From assembly GCA_024195585.1 (NCBI GenBank), contig SWBL01000177.1, positions 1-64,000 on the forward strand: a stretch of DNA of 64,000 nucleotides, in the 5' to 3' direction. Positions 13,301 to 23,961 of this stretch are shown one piece after another (the first letter of the stretch is position 1; each line of letters begins with the position of its first letter). The notes under the pieces are model-generated. The model had not been told where the DNA came from and searched no databases. It saw nothing but the letters and a program-made list of their open reading frames with translations. The position numbers and the translations under genes are program-made. Source of the DNA: Aureobasidium sp. EXF-3400 (Eukaryota; Ascomycota; Dothideomycetes; Dothideales; Saccotheciaceae).

Positions 13301-14462
13301 CTTGGCGGCTGGGCTCGCACTGTCGTTGTCGGTCGTGCTCGTCTTGGTGGTATCCCCGTCGGTGTCATCGGTGTTGAGACTCGCTCTGTCGAGAACGTCA
13401 CGCCCGCTGACCCTGCAAACCCTGACTCTATTGAGCAAGTCTCCAACGAGGCTGGTGGTGTTTGGTACCCCAACTCTGCCTTCAAGACCGCCCAGGCTAT
13501 CAGAGACTTCAACAACGGTGAGCAATTGCCTTTGATGATTCTTGCCAACTGGAGAGGTTTCTCTGGTGGTCAGAGAGATATGTACAACGAGGTTCTCAAG
13601 TACGGTTCGTACATCGTCGATGCTCTCGTCAAGTACGAGCAGCCCATCTTCGTCTACATTCCTCCCTTCGGAGAGCTTCGTGGTGGTTCATGGGTAAGTT
13701 GCAATATGTACAAACACTTTACTTACAAGACGCTAACAAGTATCACAGGTCGTCGTCGATCCTACGATCAACCCTCAATACATGGAGATGTACGCCGACG
13801 AGGAGGCTCGTGGTGGTGTCCTCGAGCCCGAGGGTATTGTCGGTATCAAGTTCCGCAGGGAGAAGCAGCTCGACGTTATGGCTCGTCTCGATCCCACATA
13901 CGGCGAGCTCAAGGCCAAGTCGGCCGACAAGTCGCTGTCAGCCGAGGAGGCCCTCGAGGTCAAGGCAAAGATGACCGAGCGCGAAAAGTTGTTGTTGCCT
14001 GTTTACATGCAGATCTCTCTGCAGTACGCCGACTTGCACGACCGTGCAGGCCGCATGAAGGCCAAGGACACTATCCGCATGCCTCTGCAATGGCAGAACG
14101 CTCGTCGCTTCTTCTACTGGCGTCTCCGCCGTCGTCTGGACGAGGAGTACGTGCTCAAAGCCATGGCTCAGTCATCATCGAAGGAGTTGGTCTCGCGCAC
14201 CAAGAACCTCCAGACCCTCGAGGCTTGGTCAGGCGTTCCTCAGTTCTCCACCGAGGACCAGAAGGTTGCTCAGTGGTACGAGGAGAACCGCCAAGACATC
14301 TACTCCAAGATCGAGAAACTCAAGCAGGAATCGGTCGCCTACGACGTCGCTGCCATGCTGCGCGCCAACATGGATGGTGGTCTCCAGGGTATTGCCCAGA
14401 TGCTCAGCATGCTGCCCGTCGAGGAGAAGGAGGAGATCCTCAAGGTTTTGTCGACCGTATAG
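7333..14462 (+). CDS. ACC1: Acetyl-CoA carboxylase, multidomain cytosolic
   Basis: Biotin-dependent carboxylation of acetyl-CoA to malonyl-CoA, the committed step of fatty acid synthesis. Five exons: 7333-7536, 7633-7803, 7869-7963, 8020-13693, 13749-14462, giving 2285 aa, the normal fungal length. Introns are 55-96 nt with GTAAGT/GTATGT/GTGAGT donors; three of four fall in the first 700 nt. Domains in order: biotin carboxylase from about residue 69 ([16 protein letters not shown]), ATP-grasp loop [12 protein letters not shown] near 260, biotin carrier domain with VEVMKMYMP (biotinyl Lys about 741), the large central region, then the carboxyltransferase N and C halves from about 1500 ([36 protein letters not shown]). 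The first ATG is used; a second in-frame ATG at 7354 has a better ACCATGG context and could be the true start, removing seven residues. No key motif is missing. Confidence 0.97.
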
Positions 14463-15537
14463 ATGTGACGACGCTTTATTGTATATGTAAATGTCCCCTT
14501 GATTGTGTCTTTTTCTACTTACAATATCTGGGAAGATGGGGAATTCTGTTTACAGCATTGTTTGTTAATGATTTTTTCTCTATCATTTTTCTATTTGTCT
14601 CTCGTTCAAGCAGGTTTTTGCATTGTCGATTCTTTTTGATCTATCAACTCTACTCTACCCTTATACACATAAAATAGTTAATGACGTTTACTTCAGATTC
14701 CCCTTGCCATTGACTTAACTTCTCCATCGTGACTGCCGTCCTTCGTCTTGGTCGTTGTTTATTCGAGCTGTTTGACTGGTGACGAGTTTCAGGAAGTGAC
14801 TGTCCTGGATCTCATGGCTGACTTGCTCTTGCCTCTTGCCGCAATTTGTCGCACCAGAATAGAGGCTGATCCTACCACTTCAATACGTACAGCGATTTCT
14901 GACATAAAACTGATTCTCTACTGCCGGAAGTCGCTCTGATAAAACATGCCCGATAGAATCATCATTGAGCAAAGATGCCGCTTCCACCTGAGGACTTGAG
15001 TGCTGTAGCGGACTTGGAAGAAAGCTAGCTTCATGCAACCGATGGCAAACGGTAGTCATGTTGTGGTTGCAAATCGGTATCGCTCTGTTATCTCGGCCAG
15101 CAAAGACCATTGTTCGTTGCTGGCCGAATTTCGCTGTAGCACATGGTTCTATCAATAACCCAAGGATCAAGATCCCCTACATCCAGCTCCAAGAGCTCGG
15201 TTTTATTCTGCTGTCTCAATGCTCGCTTCTGCCGTGCGTGAAGATGAGACCATTGATTGTTGCGAGGCATGAAGATCAATGTCTGAGACTCCAATGTCTT
15301 GACTTGATCATGTTTCTCGAGAATGTTTTCTGCTGTCTTTCTTCTTCAAACACAATACATCCTCAATAACATATATCACAGGCATCTAACCTTCCCACTC
15401 TCTCCCATCATCTCAACAACTCGATCAAATCAACTCAACAAGCAAACCCAACAATCTCTATATTCTTCTTACAACCACAAAATCTCCAACTTCAACCCAC
15501 CAACCTACTGTACCACCTCAAAGCCAAGAAAAGAAAA
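14463..15537. other. Intergenic, ACC1 3' flank
   Basis: T-rich ACC1 3' flank to about 14700, then about 800 bp with only short overlapping open frames. From about 15360 the sequence becomes CT/CA-rich (CATCTCAACAACTC-type leader), which fits the 5' leader of the small ORF starting at 15538. Confidence 0.55.
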
Positions 15538-15732
15538 ATGTCTCAATCCCCCAACTCCTCCTCCTCCTCTTCCTCCGGCAACAACACCCCCTACGACAAC
15601 ACCTCAAACATTAGTTCTCCAGCCACCACACCCCAAAGCGTGACTTTCATCATCAGTTTCCCTACTTCGCCATACCCCACCCCCATTTCCCCTTGGACTC
15701 CTGGTGAGCAGAATCCTTTCTACAACAAGTAA
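15538..15732 (+). CDS. Small Ser/Pro/Thr-rich hypothetical protein (64 aa)
   Basis: A 64-codon frame with a good A-rich start context (AAAAATG) placed directly after a leader of fungal type rich in CAACA and TCTC. The protein begins with a poly-Ser/Asn stretch and is dominated by Ser, Thr, Pro and Asn, with a short hydrophobic island (VTFIISF) and repeated PT-P motifs. No domain is recognisable and no signal peptide is convincing. It lies on the plus strand, tail-to-tail with TIM50. Evidence for a real gene is the leader, the start context and the clean frame. Evidence against is low complexity and short length. It could instead be part of a noncoding transcript. Confidence 0.4.
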   Translation: MSQSPNSSSSSSSGNNTPYDNTSNISSPATTPQSVTFIISFPTSPYPTPISPWTPGEQNPFYNK

Positions 15733-16170
15733 GGGGATTGCTGGGAGCTGGTTACTGAAGATTGATGGCAAATATGGTGATTGGAAGAGTGGGATCTCTG
15801 GTGATGGGGCAATTTGATGGAAATGTTGTAGGGGAGGGCTGGATGGGCCACAGAGAGGGGAACTGGACGGGAGGTTTCCAGATTTGGGAGTTATGGAGAG
15901 GGGATGTATCATTAGAGAGTACGATGATAGGAAAGAGCTGGTTCAATGTTCCAGAAAAAAAAGATCCAAGAGCAAGATTGAAGAGTAAGGACCTGATATA
16001 CATTTTTATACACCGAAAAGTAAAAAGCAAGCAGTCATTCATGCGTGCCGTTATAGAAATACATGTTCGTGTGATGAGCGCTCTCAATCTCACACGTAAG
16101 GGAAATGAGGGCTCATGGACTCCCGAGTGCAATTACGTTTAATGAAAGCCGCGATAGAGTCGAGGAAGTT
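15733..16170. other. Convergent intergenic, small ORF / TIM50 3' flanks
   Basis: 438 bp between two converging genes. A G-rich purine tract spans about 15760-15910 on the plus strand. I see no gene and no clear hairpin. Both 3' UTRs must end here, so antisense overlap is possible. Confidence 0.5.
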
Positions 16171-18054
16171 CTACTCCTGTCTCTTTGCAGTCTCGCTGGT
16201 TGCAGGGGCTCCTGATGCTGAACCCCAGCCGAACCAACTCTTCTTCATGTCCTTGCTCATGTTCTCCATGAACTTCTTCTCTTCCTCCTCCATCTCCTTG
16301 AGCCACTTCTCGCCGTTCTTTTGAATCTCGGCTTCGAGGCGTTGGTACTCGCGTTGACCGCGCTCGCGGATCTGGTCAGACAGCATCTTGCCTTGGGACA
16401 AACCCTCAGCAACGGTGGTCTCGTTGTCTAGGGAAAGACCGCCAGGTTGGGCCTTGATGCCAAGAGCCTTGTTGAGGAGACCACCGATTGAGCGTTGAGG
16501 ACGGCGTGTTTGCTCTTCGGCGAGTTGCTTCTGGAAGGCCTCACGAGCCTTGGCTTCACGAGCGGCGAATTCCTGAGGGATGTCGGAGCCAGCGAACGAT
16601 TCAAGGACCTTGCGTGTGTCTTCAACGCCCATGGTTGCGACGTACTCAAGGAAGGGAATAAGAGCGACGAGGTCCTTGGCGTGGGGGTCTGAGGGCTTGC
16701 CTTCCCACTTTGGCAGGACGATGCTAGATGCATGAATCAGTGTGTGTGTATCGGCATGAGACAAGTGAAAGACTTACGCGTTGTTGGGGTTGTTCTTGAC
16801 GTGTGCGGCCTTGGTGTCGATCATGATAACCTTGTCGAGAGGACGGTTGAGGTAGTTCAGGTCCTTGATGTATTCACCATTCTCGTACTTGGTGGCTTCA
16901 CGGAACAGGGGCCATTGGATGATGTGGAAGGGGTCAAGCTTCTTGATGACAGGATCGGCCATGGCGACAGGAACCGAGGTGAAGAGGACCAACTCGTAGT
17001 ACTGACTCAGGTACTTGAGGAAGTAGTCGACACCAGGACGCTTTGCAGTACGCCAACCGTGCTCGCGAGACCACTCGCTGTGGATGAGCAGGTCTTCGAG
17101 GGAAAGGACCAGGGTGAAAGGAGGACGTTGAGACTCGGGGACCTCAGGAAGCAACTTTTGGAAGGTAGGCTCGGTGTAGTAGGCAGCCTGGCTGCTCATG
17201 CGGTTCTTGACACGAGCATACATGCTCTGGGGTGCCCATCCAGTGATGTGCTCGGGCTCGAGGCCTTGAGGGGTCTCGTCGGCTCCATAAGGTCTTGTGA
17301 AGTATGCGGTACCAGCAGCGGCGAAAGCCAACAATGAAATATAGCCGTAGTTGGCCATTCTGGCGCGACGCTTGTCGAACGATGTCTCGTAATCCTCACG
17401 ACGGTATTGCTCATCCTCGCCATCACCTCCACGTCTGCCGCCGAAACCAGCAGCTTCGGGGGTGGACTCGGGAGTCTCTTCGCCAGTAACCTTCTGCTCA
17501 GTGGGGTTTTGTGTGCTAGCGTCCTTCTTCATGAACTCGAAGTCAAAGGTCGAGGGAATGCCGTGGCGCAGATCAGGCAGGGGGCCGGAGGGCTGCGACT
17601 CGGTGGGCTGTTCTGTAGGGGTTGTGTTTGCATTTGCGGATTGCGGGCCGGAGAAGGCAGGGTTGCTGGCTTCTGAGGCTTGGTTTGAGGAAGTGGTTTC
17701 GGGGAAGGGACCAGGCTGCTCGGAGGGAGTGGTGTTTGCGTTGGGAGAAGCCTTGGTGCTGGCAGAAGCGTCAGGTGCTACGGGACCATCGGCGGCAGGG
17801 CGGACAGGTTGCGAAGCGGCGGCAGCAGGAGCAGCGAACTTGATGCTATCGGTGGGTTTCCAGGTCTTGTCCTTGGGGAGGTTGGTGCCTGGTGAGGTTT
17901 GGCGGGCAGAGGTGGCAGAAGGAGATTGCTTTGATTGCTTGGGAGCAGCAGCGCCAGCAGGAACGAAGCGGCTGGATTTTGCCAGAGAGCGAGCAGAAGT
18001 GGAGAAGTGGTTAGTTGAGGCCTTTGCGGCACGTTGCGCCGCGCGCGAGAGCAT
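16171..18054 (-). CDS. TIM50: Mitochondrial import inner membrane translocase subunit TIM50
   Basis: Receptor of the TIM23 presequence translocase, facing the intermembrane space. Exons 18054-16778 and 16723-16171 (54-nt intron, GTAAGT donor, CTAG acceptor) give 609 aa, longer than yeast Tim50. An Arg/Ala/Ser-rich presequence starts at residue 1. A low-complexity region at about 35-230 contains an imperfect internal repeat (NANTTPSEQP near 106 and NANTTPTEQP near 142). One membrane segment lies at about 236-252 (ISLLAFAAAGTAYF). The FCP1-like domain starts near 313 with FTLVLSLEDLLIHSEWSREH, followed by GWRTAKRPGVDYFLKYLSQYYE and DKVIMIDTKAAHVKNNPNNA. The phosphatase DxDx(T/V) signature is degenerate (SLEDLL), as is usual for Tim50, so catalysis is unlikely. 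The C-terminus is a Lys/Glu-rich helix with a KKSWFGWG motif. Divergent from the mannosidase gene. Confidence 0.95.
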
Positions 18055-18350
18055 TGTGAGTCGAGGTTATGCGCGGATGTGAGAAGATTCGTCTTGGTTG
18101 CGCCCGCGCTGTGAGTTAGATGTATGCGACTCGTCGAGTCTTGTTGTGTGGGAAGGTGCGACTGTGATGCAGCAAAATAATGTTGGAGTGACAGAAGAGG
18201 AAGGAACGGGAAAGTCTTGAAAGCTCTCCAGGTCGGCGTCTCCAAAGCACCGATGACTTCATCTGCCATCAAGACACCTGGAAGGAATCCTGGTCGACAA
18301 GTCGCGGCCGTCGACGAGAATGCTCTGATATCCTCTATGCAGCCCTGGGA
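18055..18350. promoter_or_regulatory. Shared divergent promoter, TIM50 / Mnl1-like
   Basis: 296 bp between start codons. No obvious TATA box; several short GTCGAC/CGACGAG-like elements are visible but not assignable. I did not find a convincing unfolded-protein-response element. Confidence 0.45.
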
Positions 18351-21300
18351 ATGCTTGTTTACCCTTGGCCGCCATCTCAGGCCTCGTCTCAATCATGGCC
18401 GACCTTGGTATGGCTGATGCTTCTTTGCGCCGCTCTCGCCCAGGCAATGACTAGGTCTGAGGTCGATGCCTTGAGGTCTGTCACATGTCCATGTTTTATC
18501 TGCTTCTGTCGCAATTGCTTACTCAATCTCAGAAAGGAAACACGCTCCGTCTTCTACCACGGTCTTACCAACTATCGCCAATTTGCTTACCCGGACGACG
18601 AATTGCGACCACTCTCGTGCTCACCCTTGACACGCGACCGTGCCAATCCTGCCCATATCGAGGTCAATGATGTTCTGGGCAATTACTCGCTATCAGTTGT
18701 AGACAGTTTGTCTACTCTTGCCATTCTCGCTTCTGATCCCGTCTCCGACACCGACGACTACAACGCCCTAAATGACTTCCAACATTATGTCGGCTTGGTG
18801 GTAGAAGAGTATGGAGATGGCTCGTCTGGTCCTGCTGGTCAGGGTCGCCGTGCAAGAGGCTTTGATCTGGACAGCAAAGTCCAAGTTTTTGAAACTACCA
18901 TCCGTGGTTTGGGCGGCCTGCTGAGTGCCCATCTTTTTGCCATTGGCGAATTGCCCATCCGTGGCTACGAACCTGACATCAGAGACGATGGAATACACTG
19001 GCCGAATGGTTTCGTCTACAATGGGCAATTGTTGCGACTTGCTCAGGACCTGGGCGAGCGACTTTTGCCCGCTTTCCACACCCCGACTGGACTGCCTTAT
19101 CCCAGAGTCAATCTCCGCTACGGCACTCCTTTCTACGAGAACTCACCTTTAAATAATGATCCAGAGCATGGACAGTGTGATAAAACGCAGAAGCCAAAGG
19201 GACCTCGTGAGATTACAGAAACCTGCAGTGCTGGCGCTGGTAGTCTCGTGCTTGAGTTTACCACTCTGTCCCGTCTAACTAATGATGATCGTTTCGAACG
19301 TCTGGCTAAACGTGCTTTCTGGGCTGTCTGGGAACGACGGAGCGCTTCTGGTCTGATTGGTGCTGGCATTGATGCAGAGACTGGCGCTTGGGTTGGTCCT
19401 TGGACTGGTATTGGAGCCGGCATTGACAGTTTCTTCGAATATGCCTTCAAGTCGCACGTCTTGCTATCCGCTCTGGAGGATGATTCGTACAATGTCACTG
19501 AAGATTCACCAGACGCTTTTCTCCAAACCTGGAAAGATGCACATTCTGCCATTATGCGACATGTCTATCGCGACGCCTACTTCACGCATCCACACTACGC
19601 CCAGAACGATTTGTACACAGGTGGGCCACGACTTACTTGGATAGACAGTCTGAGTGCTTACTATCCTGGTCTACTGGTTCTTGCTGGTGAACTGGACGAG
19701 GCTGTCACTGCCCATCTTCTGTACACTGCTCTATGGTCGAGATATGGTGCTCTGCCCGAAAGGTGGGATGCAACTACTGGCGCCATCCACGGTGGTCTGA
19801 GATGGTGGGGCGGCCGACCAGAATTCATCGAGTCTACATGGTATCTTTATCACGCTACAAAAGATCCTTGGTACCTTCATATCGGCGAGATGGCGTTACG
19901 TGACATCAAACGCAGATGCTATACTAGGTGTGGCTGGGCTGGTCTGCAGGATGTTCGAACAGGCGAGCAAACTGATCGAATGGAGAGTTTCTTCTTGGGT
20001 GAAACTGCAAAGTATATGTATCTGTTGTTTGACCCAGATCATCCTCTCAACACGATCGACGCACCTTGGGTCTTCACGACAGAGGGTCATCCGTTGATCA
20101 TTCCAAAGGCGAACAGAACAAGCACAACGCAGCATCACAACCGAAAGGAGACTCAGATGACCACCGTGGTGAAAGTTCAAGCGGAACAGTGTCCAATCCC
20201 TCCGGCCTTACTGCCTCTGACAGTGTCATCAACTGCTGCCAGATCAGACGTTTTCCACGCCGCTTCTCTGGCTCGACTCCATCTTATGCCTATCGGGAAC
20301 AAGCCTGGTGCTCCTTCGTTAGACTGGGCTTCTGATCATCCCAGTGTAACTATGCTTGGGCCTGAATCTCCAACCAATTTTACCTTTTACCCCTGGACTC
20401 TGCCTCTCAATCTGATTCCTTCAAATGGCTACAGCACCAAATTGTCCAACAAACCAACCTTTGATCTTACTTTCCCCACTACCGCTGGTACTGGTCTTGA
20501 GATCGGAACTCTTCAGAAGATTGACGGAGGTGTCCTCGTCAACTCAATTTCCGGGTTGAGATTCGGTATGGTTTTAGAATCACCAGCACCGGAAGAGCAT
20601 GAGTACAGAATCTACACTCTCGGTAATTTTGCGCTTGGACGTGACGAGCACATTGCATTGAGTCGGGATACCTTGTCACAAATCAACCCAACAGATCCAC
20701 ACTTTACGCGCATGCGCGACGTGGAAGCTATGGATCTCATCATTGATGTACCGCATCCTGAAGAACCCATGGTCGAGGCTCTTACATACAACAACACCGC
20801 TTTGACTGATCACGTCTTCGATTTCAGTCTCGACATCGATCTGGATGCGTTGGATGCCACCTCTAGTCCGGGTGACATGGTTCTGGATTCTCTACCCAAA
20901 GCTCTTTTCGCCGACGTTCACCGTCTTGCAGAACAACTCGATGGATTAGTTGGAGTTCTTCCAGATGCCGACAGTATAGATGATGCCCTTCGTGACGCAG
21001 CAAAACAGCTTCGATCGAAATCTTCCGCTGCTTCGCCTTCATCTTCAGGAGCGTCTCCTCAACAGAAGAAAGGTTTGCAGCGTTTTACTACGCCAGCAAT
21101 GCTACCTATAGGACCTGGCGCTGCGCCATTACCAGCAGCCATAGATTCCTCTCCTGATCCTCGAAGCCTCTCTACTGGCAACCTTCCTTACACTACCATC
21201 CTCATCATTGACTCTGATCTCTGCGATACTTCTCCTATTCCACTCGATCTCGTCACAACCCATACTATCCTCATAATCCGTCGTGGCGGTTGCAGTTTCA

Positions 21301-21749
21301 GCAAAAAGCTGTCTGCTATTCCTTCATTCCCACCTTCCGCCAAATCTCTGCAATTGGTCTTGGTGGTAAGTTTTGGAACAGATCAAGAGACACGACCGCT
21401 GGTCGATGAAGTACAAATGACGCCCAAGGGATTACCAAGACGTCATCCAATATGTCTTGCTCTTGTCCCAGGCGGTCAGACTGTTTGGGACACTTTTCTC
21501 AGAGGGGCGAGAACTGTTGGTGTTGTCAATAGTAATGGTGCTATCAGTACTCTGCAGAGCAGGGACTCGGAGACTGTGCAAGCTGAAGCAGCAGCCAAAG
21601 GTACACAAGCAAAGGAGACTGGCAAGAAAAAGGCTAAGACGAAAGCGAAAGGGAAGAAAGAGGTCCAAGAAGTTCCCGGCATTGGTGTCAGGAGAAGATA
21701 TTATTTCACCAGCAATGGTGTACGGATTAGCAACCTCATTGTTACTTGA
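18351..21749 (+). CDS. MNL1: GH47 ER degradation-enhancing alpha-mannosidase (Mnl1/Htm1/EDEM type) with PA domain
   Basis: Trims mannose from N-glycans of misfolded glycoproteins in the ER so that they enter ERAD; yeast Htm1 works with Pdi1. Two exons, 18351-18475 and 18533-21749, give 1113 aa. The 57-nt intron has a GTCTGT donor and TCTCAG acceptor; removing it joins DALR to KETRSVFYHGL, matching the family. The intron is a multiple of three and stop-free, so retention still gives a full reading frame. A signal peptide fits residues about 15-32 (LVWLMLLCAALAQA). GH47 motifs include NYRQFAYPDDELRPLSC, VQVFETTIRGLGGLLSAH, GAGSLVLEFTTLSRLT and ESTWYLYHATKDPWYL. A protease-associated domain follows at about 915-1020 (LIIRRGGCSFSKKL). 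Near 1070 there is a Lys-rich stretch (KKKAKTKAKGKK). No HDEL-like retrieval signal ends the protein. Confidence 0.93.
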   Translation: MLVYPWPPSQASSQSWPTLVWLMLLCAALAQAMTRSEVDALRSVTCPCFICFCRNCLLNLRKETRSVFYHGLTNYRQFAYPDDELRPLSCSPLTRDRANPAHIEVNDVLGNYSLSVVDSLSTLAILASDPVSDTDDYNALNDFQHYVGLVVEEYGDGSSGPAGQGRRARGFDLDSKVQVFETTIRGLGGLLSAHLFAIGELPIRGYEPDIRDDGIHWPNGFVYNGQLLRLAQDLGERLLPAFHTPTGLPYPRVNLRYGTPFYENSPLNNDPEHGQCDKTQKPKGPREITETCSAGAGSLVLEFTTLSRLTNDDRFERLAKRAFWAVWERRSASGLIGAGIDAETGAWVGPWTGIGAGIDSFFEYAFKSHVLLSALEDDSYNVTEDSPDAFLQTWKDAHSAIMRHVYRDAYFTHPHYAQNDLYTGGPRLTWIDSLSAYYPGLLVLAGELDEAVTAHLLYTALWSRYGALPERWDATTGAIHGGLRWWGGRPEFIESTWYLYHATKDPWYLHIGEMALRDIKRRCYTRCGWAGLQDVRTGEQTDRMESFFLGETAKYMYLLFDPDHPLNTIDAPWVFTTEGHPLIIPKANRTSTTQHHNRKETQMTTVVKVQAEQCPIPPALLPLTVSSTAARSDVFHAASLARLHLMPIGNKPGAPSLDWASDHPSVTMLGPESPTNFTFYPWTLPLNLIPSNGYSTKLSNKPTFDLTFPTTAGTGLEIGTLQKIDGGVLVNSISGLRFGMVLESPAPEEHEYRIYTLGNFALGRDEHIALSRDTLSQINPTDPHFTRMRDVEAMDLIIDVPHPEEPMVEALTYNNTALTDHVFDFSLDIDLDALDATSSPGDMVLDSLPKALFADVHRLAEQLDGLVGVLPDADSIDDALRDAAKQLRSKSSAASPSSSGASPQQKKGLQRFTTPAMLPIGPGAAPLPAAIDSSPDPRSLSTGNLPYTTILIIDSDLCDTSPIPLDLVTTHTILIIRRGGCSFSKKLSAIPSFPPSAKSLQLVLVVSFGTDQETRPLVDEVQMTPKGLPRRHPICLALVPGGQTVWDTFLRGARTVGVVNSNGAISTLQSRDSETVQAEAAAKGTQAKETGKKKAKTKAKGKKEVQEVPGIGVRRRYYFTSNGVRISNLIVT

Positions 21750-22667
21750 GCTGAATGCCAATATTCATATTCTTCAGCGTTTTGATGCGAGAGGAAAGAG
21801 TATCGATCAAGTCCGTGACTTTTCGTGCCGTCTTGACTCCAACCAACTCTTCTCATTCTCTTTTTGTCTTCTTGACTCACCTCATCACGCTCTCTCAGCC
21901 GTGCCTGTGTCATCTGTCTATACCGGAGAAATTCAATTTTCTCGTAAGAAGTTGCTAACAGAGAAGCCGGAAGTCACTAACGTTACGCGTTTTTCGATAT
22001 GCTCACCTGATGAGGCGTTTTACCTTGTGAGTCGGCGTGGTTGTTTTCAAAGCATCTCCGCGGCTGAATTGGCAAGCGAGCCTCAACCGGCAAAGTGTAT
22101 ATCTTTTTTTCAACGACAACTCATGACTTGGTTGTAAAATGGTCCATCAGATCGCTGAGAATGTGCTTCAGAACTATGTAAAGGTTTATATAAAGTTTAA
22201 TGTAAGAAAATGCGATAAGAATATCGATGTCTGCAGCTTTCTTGCCCTTCACCTCGGAGATGCTCTTCGCACTCGCAAACGCTCGGTTGTCGTTCTCGGG
22301 AAGGATCCGATCAGAAGAATGCGAACCAGCAGCTCTCACGTCACGCTTGATGTTTTTCTATTTTCGATGACCAACGCGCAAATTGCCTACAGCCCTGATC
22401 GGAGCTGCCAGGAGTCACACAAAGCGTACTGTACAAGACTTTTTCGTTCAGGGCAAGTTTAGGGATGTTGCGGGTGCTGCGGTGATGAGTTTGTCTAGTC
22501 CGAGTGGTTTTCGGCTCTGGTACATATAAAATGTCATATCTACGTTTGATCTTATACAGCTAGGTCTTTTTTGTTTTTTTGACTCTTATCAGCACCTTGA
22601 CTTTTACAACGTCGACTTATCCTAACACTAAGCTTTCGAGGCTATAAGACAAGCGATCATCAGCAAT
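21750..22667. other. Intergenic, Mnl1 3' flank and flavohemoglobin promoter
   Basis: About 0.9 kb. The first 400 bp are the mannosidase 3' flank; open frames here are short and unconserved. The last 200 bp hold a TATA-like element and the flavohemoglobin leader. Confidence 0.55.
22523..22531 (+). promoter_or_regulatory. TATA-like element before flavohemoglobin
   Basis: CATATAAAA lies about 140 nt before the flavohemoglobin start codon. A TATA-containing promoter suits a stress-induced gene, but function is inferred from sequence and position only. Confidence 0.4.
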
Positions 22668-23961
22668 ATGTCGTTAACACCGGAGCAAGTTAAGCTTATC
22701 AAAGCGACTGTACCTGTGTTGAAGGAACATGGTACTGCTATCACCGCTCATTTCTACGAACTACTCCTCAAGGAGAATCCATCACTGAATGGTATCTTCA
22801 ACCAAACGAATCAGAAGAATGGACATCAAGCTGGTGCATTGGCTGGTAGCTTGTACGCATACGCATCGCATATTGATGACCTAGGCGTGCTCTCTCCAGC
22901 TGTTGAGAAGATTTGCCACAAGCATGCGAGTATGTATGTGCGACCTGAGCATTACGATGTCGTGGGAACATATCTTTTGCGCGCCATGGGTGATGTGCTT
23001 GGTGCAGCATTGACTCCTGAATTACTCGAGGCTTGGGGACAGGCTTACTGGCAGCTGGCGAACATTGTGAGTATCATCTGAATTTTCAATCTCCCTCTTA
23101 ATGTCCAGCATCTGACAAACGATATAGATGATCAAGCAAGAAGATTCACTCTACAAATCTGCCGCTCCTTGGATATCCTGGCGCGACTTCCGCATTGCCA
23201 AAAAGGTCCCCGAATCTGAGGAAATTACGTCCTTCTACCTTTCTCCTGTTGATGGAAAGCCATTGCCTTCTTACCTTCCTGGTCAATACATCAGTGTTGC
23301 CACATCGGTGCCATCACTCCATCATGACCAAAATCGTCAATACTCACTCTCCACCGCGCCATCTGCTGAACACTATCGCATCAGTGTAAAGCGTGAATCT
23401 TCTGTTCAAGAAGGAGATGTCACTCACCCAGCCTACATCTCTAACATCCTGCACAAAGACAAGCAGGAAGGAGATATCCTCCAAGTCTCGCATCCCTACG
23501 GCGAATTCTACGCTGACCCCAAGGAAGAAAGCAATGGAGCTCTAATCTTGATCTCTGCAGGCGTGGGTCTTACTCCCATGGTTTCTATCCTCGACACCTT
23601 TGTCCAAGAAAACAAAAACCGCAGGATCAGTTTCATCCATGCAACACGATCATCTGCCGTGCAAGCATTCGGACCTCATATCTGCGATGCCACTTCCAAG
23701 CACCCTAACATCACTTCTGTCATCTTCAACAAACATCCCTCGGCAGATGCAAAGCAAGGCACAGACTACAACTTTGCTTGCCGCATGGACCTGGACAAAG
23801 TCGACAAAGAAAAAGATCTTTGCCTCAGTGACAAGACAGCTACATACTACATCTGCGGTCCTGGAGGTTTCATGAGGGATATGGGAGACAAACTCAAGAG
23901 CTTTGGAGTCGATGAGAAGAGAATCAAATTGGAGATTTTCGGGACTGGAAATTTGTCGTGA
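22668..23961 (+). CDS. YHB1: Flavohemoglobin (nitric oxide dioxygenase)
   Basis: Oxidises nitric oxide to nitrate with O2 and NAD(P)H. Two exons, 22668-23066 and 23128-23961 (61-nt intron, GTGAGT donor, ATATAG acceptor), give 410 aa, the standard length. The globin half holds the distal Tyr (Y30 in AHFYELLLKENP), the distal-pocket Gln (Q54 in KNGHQAGAL) and the proximal His (H86 in CHKHASMYVRPEHY). The intron sits at the junction between globin and reductase halves. The reductase half has the FAD motif RQYSLS near 203-208, the NAD(P)H motif ISAGVGLTPMVSIL, the ICGPGGFM segment and the terminal EIFGTG. All catalytic residues are present. There is no signal peptide and no PTS1, so a cytosolic enzyme is expected. 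The start at 22668 is fixed by the MSLTPEQV globin N-terminus. Confidence 0.96.
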
